From Xiphydria camelus (taxonomy: Eukaryota > Arthropoda > Insecta > Hymenoptera > Xiphydriidae): DNA of 64,000 bases. The notes beneath the pieces were generated by a model, which was not told the origin of the DNA, did not search any database, and was given only the letters and a program-made list of their open reading frames with translations. The position numbers were made by a program, and so were the translations under genes. The stretch covers positions 28,579,470-28,643,469 of the forward strand of contig OY783197.1 of the NCBI GenBank assembly GCA_963678675.1, in the 5' to 3' direction. Shown here piece after piece: positions 1 through 11,582 of this stretch (position 1 is the stretch's first letter; each line of letters begins with the position of its first letter).

Positions 1-134
1 TTAATATACCTACTCCGTAATTACAGAAATTAATTTATTTTCATAATGGTGTATGTATTCATTTACATAATCACGTATTGGATAAAAGCTTCATGTACAA
101 TTGTATACTTGATACAAATTTTGCTTACAGTGCA
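1..134. mobile_element. MITE family K, copy 1 (truncated by window start)
   Basis: The right part of an AT-rich element ending in ...gcttacagtgca. It shares the internal stretch cataatcacgtattgga with copies at 6660, 25303 and 27259. The left terminus is outside the window. Confidence 0.6.
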
Positions 135-1708
135 TGTACACGACACGCAGCGTCTCTCCCGTCGCGGCAAAGTTTTTCTAATCGAGTTGCGTCGAAGAAA
201 TGAACTTTGATGTCAAAATGCGAAACCGCGGGCGTGATGCGATATCGCATCGACTTACATACATATACATAATTGAGACTTCAGAGAGGATTTCACAAAG
301 TAGGCGGCCACCGTTCTCGATCAAAGTTACCGCATCGCCGGACGAACTTTATACGCGAAGACGCTAAGCCTTCGAGAAAAGGAGTTTCGGCGCACTTTGA
401 AGTTTAGATTAGCCGCGCGAAGGTAAGAGAGTCACGCCGAAGGAGAATGGAATTACGCGATCGCCTCGATCGTTTTCGAGCATTATACGCCCGAACCCCT
501 CGATCCACACGACGAAGGAATCATAAATTAGTTAACAAAGCTCGCGCGATATTTACACGTATTCCGCCTCCCAGGATTTACCCATTCGAGACGAACGGCG
601 CGGTGCGGAGGCGTTATCGGCGCCAGCGCCCCCTCGCGCGTCTTCGAGATCTTTCATCTTCGCTCTACCAGGCGCCTCCGTTTCTCTCGCTCGCGCGCGA
701 GACGCATAAATATTATACTTAGTTTCCCCGAGAATAATGACGTATAACGAGCGTCGCAGCTTGTCGCGCGCCCGCGATAAACACGGAAGTGGGTGGAGGA
801 TATCGACCGCCGGGGTTTGACGCTAATCGGGATGGTAAAAATAAGAAACAGCGTCGCGTTCTCCCCCCTCTCGAGCGGATCAACGACGATCGAGAGACTG
901 CAGCGCGGATGACGTCGGCAATCTACGAACGTCGCGCTCTCGGCGGTCCATTGCGGGGGGTGGGGGCGACGAGAGAGAGGCTCGCGAAGGCGAGAAATAA
1001 CGAATCTGCGGGACGTGAAAAATGGCCTTTCGTTAGTCCCTTTTCTCCTCGGACGATCGAGGCTTTGTTCGACAATTGACAAAACACTAGAGCGGAGCCA
1101 CCTCGCGATGGAATACGGCGAAAGTTCCGTCCCTCTGAAAAGCCGCTTTGTACTTCTCATAACGCAATAAGCCTCGCGAGCATTTGGACCGAATCCGGGC
1201 GGGATAATTATTCAAAGGCGAGAGAAAAAAGTCTCGGGACTCTGCGAATTGGCGAACGTAAGATTCGCGAGCTCCTCCCCCGATTTTCCCGAGAGATACG
1301 ACTGACGGTAAAATCCTTACCACGGCCCCATTGTCGTGAATTTCTCGAGAAAAAAAGAACGCACTTTGAATCGCGAGGCGTCTCGAGCGTAGGCGCAGAG
1401 TTATCTTACTCCTCTCTCCCTCTCTCTCGCTTGTGTATGTATGCCTGTTCCCGCGACCTTCCCCACGTGTTGCATATATTATTTTGGTATGCGTATTAAA
1501 TCTGCCACGCGTAGGACAAAAATAAAGAGTCGGTCGTTTTAGAAAAGAGTTCCGCGGTCGACTATTTTCCACGCGATAAAAAGGTCCCTTCGATTCGTCG
1601 TTTCGTCGGAGTCGAAGCAGGTGGAACCGCGCTGAGTGACGTCTGTCCGCTGAATGGAGAACGCACCAAAGGCGAGTGGAGAGAGAACAATGAATTGCGT
1701 GTTTTATT
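135..1708. other. Non-coding, CpG-rich stretch, no gene recognised
   Basis: Short open frames on both strands, all of low complexity (Arg- and Ser-rich) and with no recognisable family. It may be intergenic or part of the unseen intron of the receptor gene. Confidence 0.5.
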
Positions 1709-1939
1709 TCTAGGATGCCCGGGAAAAAGAGTCAAAATCGCCTACCAAAACACTTCTACAATTTTCTTCTACTTTCCTAGGGATATTTGTGTGCTACATG
1801 CATTTAACGGTTCTTATGAGAAGTGTTATTTTCATTTTATACATTTTTTCAACAGTTTGTGTTTCAATATAAGCAAATCAAGGTGTTTTCTGAGCAATAC
1901 CATTTTTTGACTTGTACTCTTTTTCCCGAGCATCCTAGA
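1709..1939. mobile_element. MITE family R, 231 bp with about 24-bp TIRs
   Basis: The left end starts TCTAGGATGCCCGGGAAAAA and the right end is its near-perfect reverse complement (22 of 24 positions). The interior is AT-rich with no coding capacity. It lies 10 bp from the next element. Confidence 0.75.
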
Positions 1940-1949
1940 TTTATACTCG

Positions 1950-2151
1950 ATACGAGGCTAAACTTACTCGCCAGGAAGAAAACTTGAATCACTGTTATCT
2001 CATTATCAATGAACTTTTGGCCTACATCGATATAAGGCTTTATTGTGGATAAAAATATAATGTTAAACAAGTATTGTACAAATATGAGCCAAAAGCTCAT
2101 AGATAACAGTGATTCGAGTTTCTTTCCTGGCGAATTAGTTTAGCCTCGTAT
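1950..2151. mobile_element. MITE family F, copy 1
   Basis: The termini are ATACGAGGCTAAACT and its inverse. Arms of about 60 bp contain the strongly conserved aatcactgttatct block. Other copies are at 12717, 32904 and 50334 (partial). Confidence 0.75.
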
Positions 2152-2165
2152 GATATATCGTATGA

Positions 2166-2324
2166 AACTTAGGGTACGTCTGTGTATCAATGGTTACATG
2201 ATTAAAGGGGCAACAAAATAAATACGTTTTTGATCCGCTATTTTGTTTTGTTTTGCTGAGCTGTCGTAAAGATATTGCACCTTCGATCATGCAACCATTA
2301 ATACATAGGTGTACGCTAAGATTC
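2166..2324. mobile_element. MITE family S, 159 bp with about 36-bp imperfect TIRs
   Basis: The left arm contains cttagggtacgtctgtgtat and the right arm is its imperfect inverse, ending gtacgctaagattc. It is the third inverted-repeat element in a row here, with no coding capacity. Confidence 0.65.
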
Positions 2325-2843
2325 ACTTTGTATATCGAACTCTCTTCTCTTTGTCATTTCGCCTTGACTTATTTTTATCTGGTCCATCGGACACACGGGG
2401 TACAATAACATGGTCCATTGTGTTCTCCGTGACTGCGCAAAAAATGTATAATTCCACCCGCTCATATAACACGCGAGGGCAAAGACGAACTGGTATCTAT
2501 ATAAAAATCGGCTTACTCTTCCTAAAAATGACGAAGTATACTCGAAACTCGATAAAACGTTTAAAAGGTTTCTTCGTTGCGATCTTCGCGGATTTACCGA
2601 TACGGCAAATGGAGCGACGCGGATTACGCGCGTAAATTTAGACGTAAAACACACGGAAGCCGCGCGAAGCAGCGGTGCGGGTGAAAAGTATGTGGATCGG
2701 GATGTAGATCGTCGCGGATTTATAGACGCGCATAAAATCGCGAGCGAGGAAACTCTCTCTTTTCCTCTTTCCGTCGAAGTCGCCGGTATCTCGACGTCCG
2801 TTGACACGTGTGTGCATTCGTAGCCGTGCTATGTCGATAATAT

Positions 2844-3110
2844 GTACGCCGAGAAAATAGTTTATTAATAATTAAGAAATGTAATTTTAAATACGGCGAA
2901 ATAAATATTTTGTTAAAATAAAAAATATATAGTTATTATTAAAATGTTCTTTTCATTGTTCATCATAGTTACCTCAAAGAATTTAATTGTGCCAAATGAA
3001 TATCGCAATAGTTAACGAATATTTACTTGGTCCAACAAAATGTATAATATATTTCGCTATATTTAAACAAACATTTATTAACTATGGATAAATTTTTTTT
3101 TTTTGGTGTA
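2844..3110. mobile_element. MITE family G, copy 1
   Basis: Inverted ends of the type TACgCCGAGAAAA, followed by the family core aaatacggcgaaataaatat. The right arm repeats this core inverted. Other copies are at 4488, 15767, 18122, 62400 and 62972. Confidence 0.75.
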
Positions 3111-4339
3111 CCATTCGTATGTGCATATCTCATCACGATTGATTTCGTATTTTCAGTAACTTGCATTATCTCGTGATTCGAGTGCTGTTGACTCACGATA
3201 GAGAATGGACGGAAAAAAAATAACACTCTCACTCCTTTCGCGGCAATTTTATTCATGCCGTTCCGACGATTGCGTGTGTGCACGCGAATAACAATAATTC
3301 CGCCAAATTCTTCGAATTTATACGCAACACCAGGGAAGTGATGGAGCCGACTCTGCGGTGCATAAAGAACACAAAACGCACTTACGAAGATTATTCCCGT
3401 ACCACGGTATACGTGTGACGAATTAAATGATTTTTTCTTTGCAAATACACCCGAACAGTTATATCACGTCGGAGATAAAAGGAAACGATAGCATTTTTTC
3501 CCGATAAATGTCAATTCGACGTCCGAACCAATTCGAGTCATTAACCCTTCCGCTCGCCCGTTTAAACGACCCTTTCATTCCGCCACGCCTCGTCGTTTTA
3601 ACGGCGCCCAGAGCTCGTTACCTCCCGTTTTTTTTTTCTTTACAGACGCAGCAGCTTCGCCGTACACAGAAGCTTCCACGCGTAATTAGCTCCGCGCGGG
3701 GTGCAATTAAACAATCTTCATCGGAGAATAGAAGCTGTATATCTCGCGAGCTGCCGTGCCGAGTTCCTTCTAATTGAATCGATTATTTTATCGCCCCTCT
3801 CGCGCCACTGCTCGCGCTCGCCGTTGAGTTTTGGTGCGCCGAGGACCGTCGCAATAGCTTTATTCGCTCGGGCGAGTCCGTCGGAACGGAAACGTCGATC
3901 CTGCCTACAAAATCGGTTTATACAAATAGCGAACCGCGCGCGGCACCCTCTCTTTCCGCCTGCGCCCCTCCGTCAAATTTTCGACGGACGCATAACGGTC
4001 GTGAATTCGACGGGAACGCGTATAAGTTATCGCGGGAGGGAGCGAGTCCCGTACGAAAACACCGTTAGGGGGAAGAGGCTCGACTGCGATTATCTCTTCG
4101 GTGACTCTCGTTAATTTTCCGTATCGTGGATCTGGACGGGTCGTCGCGAATAAGAAGACTCGTAAAAGGGTCGATCGGAAGGGTAGGAAGGACGGAAACA
4201 ATTCCTACCGCCCTATGCGTCCACGGGAAATCGCGTTACGATCGCGCGTCATCGACTCGTGTCGCGAGGGAGGCGCGCTTCGCATCGGGGGAATGTCGCA
4301 CATTGCCGCCTGATCGCGCGAGGGACGCGTTTTCCTGTA

Positions 4340-4710
4340 CACAGAGAGGAAAAGAATTTTTGGATCTACTGAAAATTACTCGCAGGGTTGCAGGTAATTA
4401 TTTATTTATATCGATTTGTTCGTTTTTCATATTAATTGAATATTTCTTGTTTACAATAATTGTGTGGAGTTGTATACGATTGCAAGGAACACCGAGAGAA
4501 AAATTTATTAATCATTTGTGAAAATGTGATTTTAAATACGGCGAATTAAATATTTCATTTGCGCAAGAAAATATAGTACGTTTATTATATTCAAATGCTT
4601 ATTTCACTCAAACAGTCGCCTCAAAGGATCTGCGATTGTGCCAAATAAATATTGTAATGGTTAGCGAATATTTACTCGGTCCACTCAACTAATTCTTTTT
4701 TTCTGTCTAC
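4340..4710. mobile_element. MITE family H, copy 1, interrupted by a family G element
   Basis: The left end is CACAGAGAGGAAAAGAATTT and the right end ctaattctttttttctgt. The interior from about 4488 to 4688 is a family G copy (aaatacggcgaattaaat core), so G inserted into H. Confidence 0.65.
4488..4688. mobile_element. MITE family G, copy 2 (nested in family H)
   Basis: It starts accgagagaaaaatttatta and keeps the family core and the cgaatatttactcggtcca right-arm segment. The extreme right terminus is missing. Confidence 0.6.
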
Positions 4711-5212
4711 GCATTTACTTCGCTCGCGAAGCGGAGTTAGCTATCGACACAGCGTCGAAAGAATCTTTCAAACTTTCTCGATTCGAGTGATTTATCGACG
4801 TTCTTATTGCGTTGCTCCAGCTCGCCGAAGCGAGATGAATCGAAGTTTTCGGAAAAAAGCGTCACGTCGCGTATGAGATCCACTGTCGATATGGGAATAT
4901 TCCCGCGGGGGAGCGAGCGTGACGCTTGGAAAGGGTTCTATAAAAACAGGAAGTTGCTTCATCGTCGCGTCGCGTCGCCGTGGTTATCGTTTCGACGTGC
5001 GGAGCGTTGCCCTCGGGAGGTTTCGTATACGAACGATTCCCCCTTGGAACATTGGGCCGAGGAAAATAAGAGCGACCTTCAAACGGAATGCACAGCGAGG
5101 GGGTTAAAAAAAATTCCAGGCGAATATCGGCAACCGATATCGGCCGAGTAAATGATTATGATGGTACCCTGACCGATCAGAAACGAGTTAATCTATTGAT
5201 TTCTTCAATTGG

Positions 5213-5324
5213 TTTAAATCCCATTTTTGTCTTGGTATTTTCCTACTTGAACCTATTTCTTATTCGAGAAATATCGATCGTTTTATATTGGAAAATTCCA
5301 ACTCCTATTTCAAATGGGATTTAA
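5213..5324. repeat. Short inverted repeat
   Basis: TTTAAATCCCATTT at the left and AAATGGGATTTAA at the right enclose about 85 bp of AT-rich sequence. It could be a small element or a chance hairpin. Confidence 0.4.
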
Positions 5325-6659
5325 TCGGAAAGTAATAATGCTGACGCCACATAAAGGCAAAAAACACACGACGCGACCTTCACGCAGAACCGGAGCTGAA
5401 AACATTTGAAGATGGTGTCACCGTTTTAATGTTGGAGTTGATGTAAAAGAGCTAAGTAATAGATAACGTCATTTTAAATACCTGCTGGTTATACCAATAA
5501 ATTTAAAACACAGTTTTCTCATGTCAAACTAAAATTCTTCCTTTCTTCTTTTTTCACTATTTCGTCTAATTCACATAAAATACAATAGAATAGAACCGAT
5601 TATTTCTTACTCCTACGTAAGAGACATATTCTAATTCAATCCTATTTAAAGGTTAATGTGAACTCCGGACCAATTTATCCCTATCTGGGATACTGAATCG
5701 GAAAATAATATTTGAGTCAGAAATTTCCAGGACAAAAATCGGATTTGTTTCGATTTGTTTGGCTTCAATCGAATCCTTTAAGCAGGGGGTATCCGTTCGT
5801 TTTTATTTTCCCCCCCGAAAGCATTCTCACCGGATAAAGCACGAGAAGCGTTCGTTTTGAAATGTGCGACTCCCCCGAAACTTTGCCCGGGAATTCGTTC
5901 GAACGTAACTCCCGGTGGGAAAATTTGCCGAGGCGAATAATCTCTTACCCCCTCTCTTGAGAGAAATTTCGCGGGGGAGAAGCGAATGAGAGAATCGTAG
6001 GATTTCTATTGCGATTGTAATTATTATACGCCATTCACGGCGACCTTGAGCTAATATCAGCGCGTGCCTCAGGATAATGGACTCCTCCTAAATTCAGACA
6101 AAACCGTTACCGTCGTAGCTCGGCCCTCTCTATTAGCCCGTTCCTCGGATCCTCGACTGCCTCCCGCGGGTATTCTCGTCCCCGTTTACTCTTCGGCTGG
6201 AGATATAGAGGTCTTATCACGGGCTCCACCTGGCGATTCGGGGATTACACCGCCCGGTTGATACCGTCGCTTCTCATGTGACCGATATACGGACGGTGTC
6301 ACGTGACCAACTCTCCGTTTTGCACGCTCGTCATACGATCGAAGAGCTCCGATTTTATTACATTTCCATTCGGTGTCGCGTGAGCTATCGGTCTCGAATT
6401 TATTACTTTCCCTCGTTTCGCTTCCATTCATTTTTCGCTCATTTCCTTTTCTCTCGACGTGTCGTTTCTTCGTTCTTGTACGTTTTGTGGTGTCGAGCCT
6501 CGAACCATCGAACCATCGAAGAGTCGTCCTCGTTCTCTCGAGATTTACGGCGCATCGAAGATCACTGACTTCGAAGTAGTCGATATTGCGGACTTCTCGA
6601 ACGATCCTAAGGCTATTCTTGATCGGCCACATGGCTTTTTTTTTCAAATAGTAAATCTA

Positions 6660-7055
6660 CAGTGTAAAAAAAATTTGTAATTTTAATATACTTTTATATG
6701 AAGCTTTTTACCAATATACATGATTGTGAAAACTATAAGAATGTATTCCGCAATTGTGAAAATTAATCCTACTTATAATATTTGCTTCAAAAATTTTAGG
6801 CTTTCGCAGCCATTGTCATTATAGTTGTGAGTATTACTACTTTTGGCTTCCACTGTATCAGAAGGTCATCAGCTCTGATGAAGCAAACTGCAGTGTTTGC
6901 GAAACGTCGTCAAAATAATACATTTGCTTGTGAAATTGCCCTTAATAAATTTCATAACGGAATACAATAACGGAGTAATTTTCATAATCACGTATCGAAT
7001 AAAAGCTCCATACATCATTGTATGAAATTTAATTCAAATTTTGTTCGTACAGTGC
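6660..7055. mobile_element. MITE family K, copy 2, carrying an internal insert
   Basis: The ends are cagtgtaaaaaaaatttg and ...ttgttcgtacagtgca, with the shared ttttcataatcacgtat block. Relative to copies 3 and 4 it carries an extra segment of about 170 bp (near 6775-6945) that includes a hammerhead-like core. Confidence 0.65.
6875..6904 (+). ncRNA. Hammerhead-ribozyme-like core (candidate)
   Basis: CTGATGA is followed by a perfect 6-bp stem (GCAAAC at 6883-6888 with GTTTGC at 6895-6900) and then GAAA at 6901-6904. This matches the conserved hammerhead arrangement of CUGAUGA, stem II and GAAA. Stems I and III and the cleavage site are not convincingly placed. Similar motifs are known from Penelope-like retroelements. 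Confidence 0.35.
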
Positions 7056-7824
7056 AGCGGAAACTCCGAAGAGTCACCGCGCGATCATCGAAATCGATTT
7101 CCGGTCGATCGTATCTCGTGCCCTCGTGCGTTACACTCGCGTCCACGGCAAATAGGTAGTACGCGCAGCGGAGCGCCCGGATATTGCGGCGAATAAAGAT
7201 AGACCCGGCGTCTGTGGCACTTCCGGATTCCCATCCGGCTATAAAGAGAGACGCGGAACGATTCCATGTCCGTATATCAGTCCGAGCGACCGCGTCTTCG
7301 AGGCGGATTTACTATCTTCTACGATTTACGCTCTCCGTTCCGCGTAATATGCGAGTATATAACCGTTCGATCTCTCTCTCGGCGTTCAGCGTGTGTTCGC
7401 GCGATCCTCTCCTATCGCGCGTCGCGTCTGCCGGCTGTCTATGGGAGGGGCCGAAAACCGAATGGATTCGCATATCCGACCGCGCGCGGGTATTTTCGGA
7501 CGTATAAATAGCGACAGTCCTCGAACGGGCACGCCGATATCGAATCCTTCGGCAGGAGCGGCCGTAGAAATATCGGATCGTCGACCCGCGAGCGTGTCAC
7601 GCGATCGGATAATCCTGCGGAATCGCCGTGCTCGCGAATCGGGTCCCGTGGAGCGTTTCACAAACGACGCGGAACGATAAGACGGATCAACGCGCAGTTT
7701 CTCGGGTGATAATTCACCTCCGTAAGTCGTACCACCTACGTATTGGCGCGCCGGAGCGTTTGCAGGTACCGAACCTTCATCGTTTACGTTTTCTTTTTCT
7801 TCAAGGGGGAAAAAGGATTGGTTG

Positions 7825-8664
7825 TTTTTACAGTGGAGCCTGGTAATAGGGCTCCTTTTGAAGTGAAACACTGGATTTCTTAATAGACACAACGTACTTT
7901 TTACAGTTTTGTTGCTCAAAATATACTCATAAGGATTCCGTCCTGGTTGGATTCACTAGGGAAGTCACCATATTCTTTCCAAGATTTTACATCCCTTCTC
8001 ATTTCCAGATATAGAATGTTTCGCTGATGAACCGTGGTTTTTTCCGAAAAGGGAGACCTTCAATTTGTTACACGTGGTCTTAGTTTTGTTAATGAAGGTT
8101 CCTTTAAGAGGCCGACACACCCCGTCTGGAAATGTAAAGCTATATTTTCAACATGGTGCATAAGAACCTTTTGCATTTTCGCCACCACACTTAAAAAACA
8201 TAAATCTAGGGCCCTATAGAAAAAAAAATAAATTTTTTTGTTGTAATCAATCGGCAAAATCAGAAACTTATTATTATTATATTTTTTTTCTATAGCGCTC
8301 TAGATTTATGTTTTCTAAGTGTGGTGACGAAAATGCAAAAGGTTCTCATGCACCATATTGAAAATATAGCTTTACATTTCCAGACGCGGTGTGTCGGCCT
8401 CTTAATGAAAGCGTTCCCAGTACTACTCGGAATGGACAAATCATGAATTACTGGACTGCAATAGTTTACTATGAAAAGCGAAAACTGTGTGTAATAATTT
8501 AATGGTCTTCTTTATCGGAAATGCCATAATTCGCAAGAGAAATCATTTTTATTTGAAAATGAGACGGGATCTAAGTTCTCACTGACACTCAATACTATAA
8601 ACTGATGTTCAATACTATTGCGAATTCGTCCTCGAGGAGCCTTGTTGCTGTGATAACTGTAAAC
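7825..8664. mobile_element. MITE family C, copy 1, interrupted by a TTAA palindromic element
   Basis: The left end is tttttacagtggagcctgg. The right end cctcgaggagcc...ataactgtaaa is the inverse type. Related copies are at 10012 and 50801. The interior contains the 302-bp palindrome at 8104-8405. Confidence 0.65.
8104..8405. mobile_element. TTAA-flanked full-length palindromic MITE (302 bp)
   Basis: TTAA (8104-8107) is followed by GAGGCCGACACACC. The other end is the inverse, GGTGTGTCGGCCTC, then TTAA (8402-8405). The arms, about 130 bp each, are near-perfect inverted copies around an AT-rich centre, so the element can fold into one long hairpin. TTAA flanks suggest piggyBac-type mobilisation. 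Confidence 0.8.
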
Positions 8665-9361
8665 ATTAATTAATTTTCCCATGATTTTTTACCAATCCTT
8701 TTCCTCCGTGTTCGGAAACGTTACCTCATCGCCGTCGTTAACGTCCCGTGCGAAATCTCCGGTTCCTGTTGACATCTCGAGAGCCGCGCTCTCGCCGCGG
8801 TGCAGTAGCGACGTCGAGCGAGTGGGTGTACACGACTGAAAGGGCCGCGAGTTTTGGGTGACAACATTCATAATGCATAACTCGATTACCGCACGACGAC
8901 GGACGACCCCGGGCCCAACCGGTTCTCCCCGCGGTGGCCCGGCCCCCCCACCCCGAGGTTACGTCCTGACGGATGGGATTCCACATTCGGTAATTGGGTA
9001 TTCAGGAATCTCGCGTGATGAAACATTCTCCCTGGCGATTTGCATATGTTTTACACATAGGCGACGACTTTTCGAGCCTACCTACATCCAGATAACGCAT
9101 CTAAGGATCGCGGTAACACCGGCCCCGTTTAATGGAAAAAATCATTTACCCGAGATATACCCGCGTTATCGTCTGTGTATATAGTAGGACCAGATTAGCG
9201 ACTATCGTCAAGGTCAAATTTCCGAAATTCTTCCCTCTCCTCTCTCTATCGATTTACCGGTTACGATTCCCGTCCTTTTCTCCTATTCGCTTCCTCGGAT
9301 CGGGCTATACGAAGCGGTTTGTTTTTCTTTTCTCCGCAGAGCCTTTCGTTCGTCCGCTCAC

Positions 9362-11341
9362 CCAACATTCTGATGACGTTTCGCTGCGCGGCGCTCCGTC
9401 CCCGTCCGCTGTCGCCGTGATTGACGCTGCCCGAGATCGAGGTCTTCTTCACGGCGTCGAGCAGCCGGGAGCGCCGCAGCTTGACGCCGATGAGGATGTA
9501 GAGCACCGTGATGATCGTCATCGGTACCGCGAAGAAGAGCATCGTCGAGATCTCGAAGGCGTGCTCCATAAGGTCCCACTTGACGGTGCAGCGCGCGCTG
9601 CTCTTGTCCGGCGTGCCGTTCTCGTGGAGGCTGTAGACCACGCCGAATTGGATGGCCTGCGGCACCGCGAGGCCCAGGGCCAGCAGCCAAATCGCCACGA
9701 CGAACTTCACCGCTCGCGAGAGTTTTGACATCGTGTGCGAGACGAAGGGGTGACAGATGGCGACGTATCTGCGATATAAGGGAAAGAGTGGCGCGAAGAA
9801 GCGGATGAAGAGGTGGAGAGCCCGCGCGGGTCTTTGATCGATGTTTCTCGACGACGGAGTACGTCGGATCGAATAAAGAGGACAACGTTTCGACGAACGC
9901 CATTTCGCAGCGTTCTTCACGCCCGGGGAAAAGATCTAGTTGAATAGGAACCTGATGGAAGAACTTATTTGAGATGAGTGGGTATTTATTTATATTGTGA
10001 GGAAAAAAGATTCCAGTAACAGGGACGTGAAACATTCAATTTTTTAATAAACACGGCGTCTTTTAACAGTTTGTTGCGGTATAAACCCGTGAACACTTGA
10101 CATATTAATGAAAGATTGGTAAATTTTACCGTATAAACTGATGTTTATATTACTACGAACTGTAAACGCCGTTGTTTATTAAATATTTCAATGTTTCACC
10201 TCGAGGAGCCCTGTTACTGGGATAACTGTAAAAATTCACGAAACCCTTTTTCTCCGAGATCGAACAAAAGTCTATTTGAATTAAACAAATGCTCCACTAG
10301 GTTCATACTCCGTTAAAAAGATACGCTGAACATTTATTTCATTCAGCTAGACTTTTCTTCGATGTGAATAAATTCCTATTTATCTCAAATAAACTTTTCC
10401 ATCAGGTTCGCATTCAGCTAGACCTTTTCCCTCACAATGAGCGCACTGAAAGATCGATACCAGTAAATTTTACCGCATTTACAGTAAAAGAAACGCACAT
10501 GAGGGTTGCTGAATTTGTTTACACTGCGTTACAGTAATTTTTCCTTTGAAAATATTAAATCGTTATCGATGATCCACATTACAATAAAGACCTTGGGACC
10601 AGACGGGGATAAGCCACAATTTTGTCATATATGGGTTTAAGTTAAAAACAAAAACTGTAAGGCCTCTGTTCTACTTTTAATTACATATTTCCAAACAAAT
10701 GTTGACCTTATTTCCGATAAAAATTTAAAACCTGGATTTCACAATTTTTGAATAAGTTAAAAATGACGTTTTCTCCAAAATTTTGTTTAGTGGCATGTTT
10801 ACGAGGAAAAATTGTTCTTCGGTACAGTAGGAAAATCCAAAAATCCTTGCGCGTACCACTTTCACCGCAGAGGTAATACAATAAAATTTACTCGCACGCA
10901 TCACTCTTTTCGTACTACGCGACGAATTGATCGTCCAGCAGCGCTTCGTCGAAGCATCGTATAAGAACGTCAACGTAGGTACACGGAATAACTCTTCCCC
11001 GCAGCGGTTGCCACCCACTCACCTCTCCACCGTGAACGCCGTGATGGTCAGCACCGTCGCGTTGGCCGAGGTCTCCGCGGCGAAGCTCTGGAGCACGCAG
11101 AAGACCTCGCCGAAGACGTAGGGGAATTGCGACCAGATGTAGTACATCTCCGGCGGCAGTCCGGATATCAGCAGCAGCAGATCCGAGACGGCGAGGCTGA
11201 AGAGGTAGTAGTTGGTCGCGGTGTGCATCGACTTGTTCCGCGCGATGACCACGCACGTGGAGACGTTGCCGATGACGCCGGTGAGGAAGATCGCCGCGTA
11301 GATGACCGTGATCGGCAGCACTATGTAAAGCGGGTCGCGGC

Positions 11342-11385
<44 letters not shown>

Positions 11386-11582
11386 TCGTCGCTCCTGAGG
11401 GACTCGGCGAGGTCGCGCGAGTAGTTCGTCGTCGCGTAGGTCATGCCGCGCGCTGCCAACGGAGGTGAGAAATTTCGCGCGTAGATTCGCCCGTCGCCCT
11501 CGAGGTAATCGAGACTCGCGGCGGTGGCGTTGATCGCGCTCAAGATCATGTCCGCGGCTCTACGCGAATTCCGTCGCCTCAC
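9362..11582 (-). CDS. Pyrokinin/PBAN-type neuropeptide GPCR, partial (two coding exons, TM1-TM5)
   Basis: Rhodopsin-family receptor expected at the plasma membrane, binding PRXamide (pyrokinin-type) peptides and signalling through G proteins. Exons read on the minus strand: 11582-11023, then 9768-9362. The junction joins GAG-AG to A-TAC and makes the ERYVAICHPF motif (the DRY-motif position at the end of TM3). Donor gtgagt at 11022 and acceptor cgcag at 9769 are good. The N terminus carries NAT and NYS glycosylation sites and a run of 14 serines (about residues 67-80). TM1 has GNVSTCVV, TM2 SLAVSDLLLL and TM3 ETSANATVLTITAF. The disulfide cysteines are in VFCVLQ and SARCTVKW, and TM5 has FFAVPMTIITVLYIL. 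Exon 2 ends RNVIRML-G just before TM6 at a gtgagc donor. Residues around NATVLTITAF and SHTMSKLSRAV point to pyrokinin rather than CAPA receptors. Translation could start at 11582 or at the second Met near 11549. TM6, TM7 and the tail are not found in the 9.3 kb to the left, so the gene is partial here. Confidence 0.85.
9921..10434. mobile_element. MITE family D, copy 1, in the receptor intron, with nested family C
   Basis: The left end is ggaaaagatctagttgaata. The right end (ggttcgcattcagctagacc then ttttccctca) is the inverse. A family C fragment (about 10012-10236) sits inside it. The whole composite lies in the intron between the two receptor exons. Confidence 0.7.
10012..10236. mobile_element. 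MITE family C, copy 2 (left end truncated)
   Basis: It begins ccagtaacagggacgtgaaa and ends ctgttactgggataactgta, the family C inverted ends. It is nested in a family D element. Confidence 0.6.
11343..11384 (-). repeat. (CGA/TCG)14 trinucleotide microsatellite in receptor exon 1
   Basis: Fourteen perfect CGA units on the plus strand, read as TCG serine codons on the minus strand. They form a poly-Ser linker just before TM1 in the extracellular N terminus of the pyrokinin-type receptor. The length is likely to vary between individuals. Confidence 0.9.

Larger units (their letters stand above)
2325..9361. other. Non-coding stretch left of the receptor exons
   Basis: Apart from the listed MITEs, no exon is recognised. 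TM6/TM7 motifs expected after receptor exon 2 (for example an NPxxY segment) were looked for by eye on the minus strand and not found. If the gene is intact, this is intron. Confidence 0.45.

Noticed and set aside
2316..2807. 163-codon minus-strand frame
   Set aside because: No recognisable domain, biased Arg/Ser composition and no splice partner.
6841..6960. Full Penelope-like retroelement
   Set aside because: Only a hammerhead-like core is present; there is no reverse transcriptase or GIY-YIG coding sequence nearby.
9358..10035. 225-codon minus-strand frame overlapping receptor exon 2
   Set aside because: It is out of frame with the receptor transmembrane segments and shows no family features.
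11127..11468. Plus-strand frame with a long arginine run
   Set aside because: It is the shadow of the receptor exon on the opposite strand; the arginines come from the CGA repeat.
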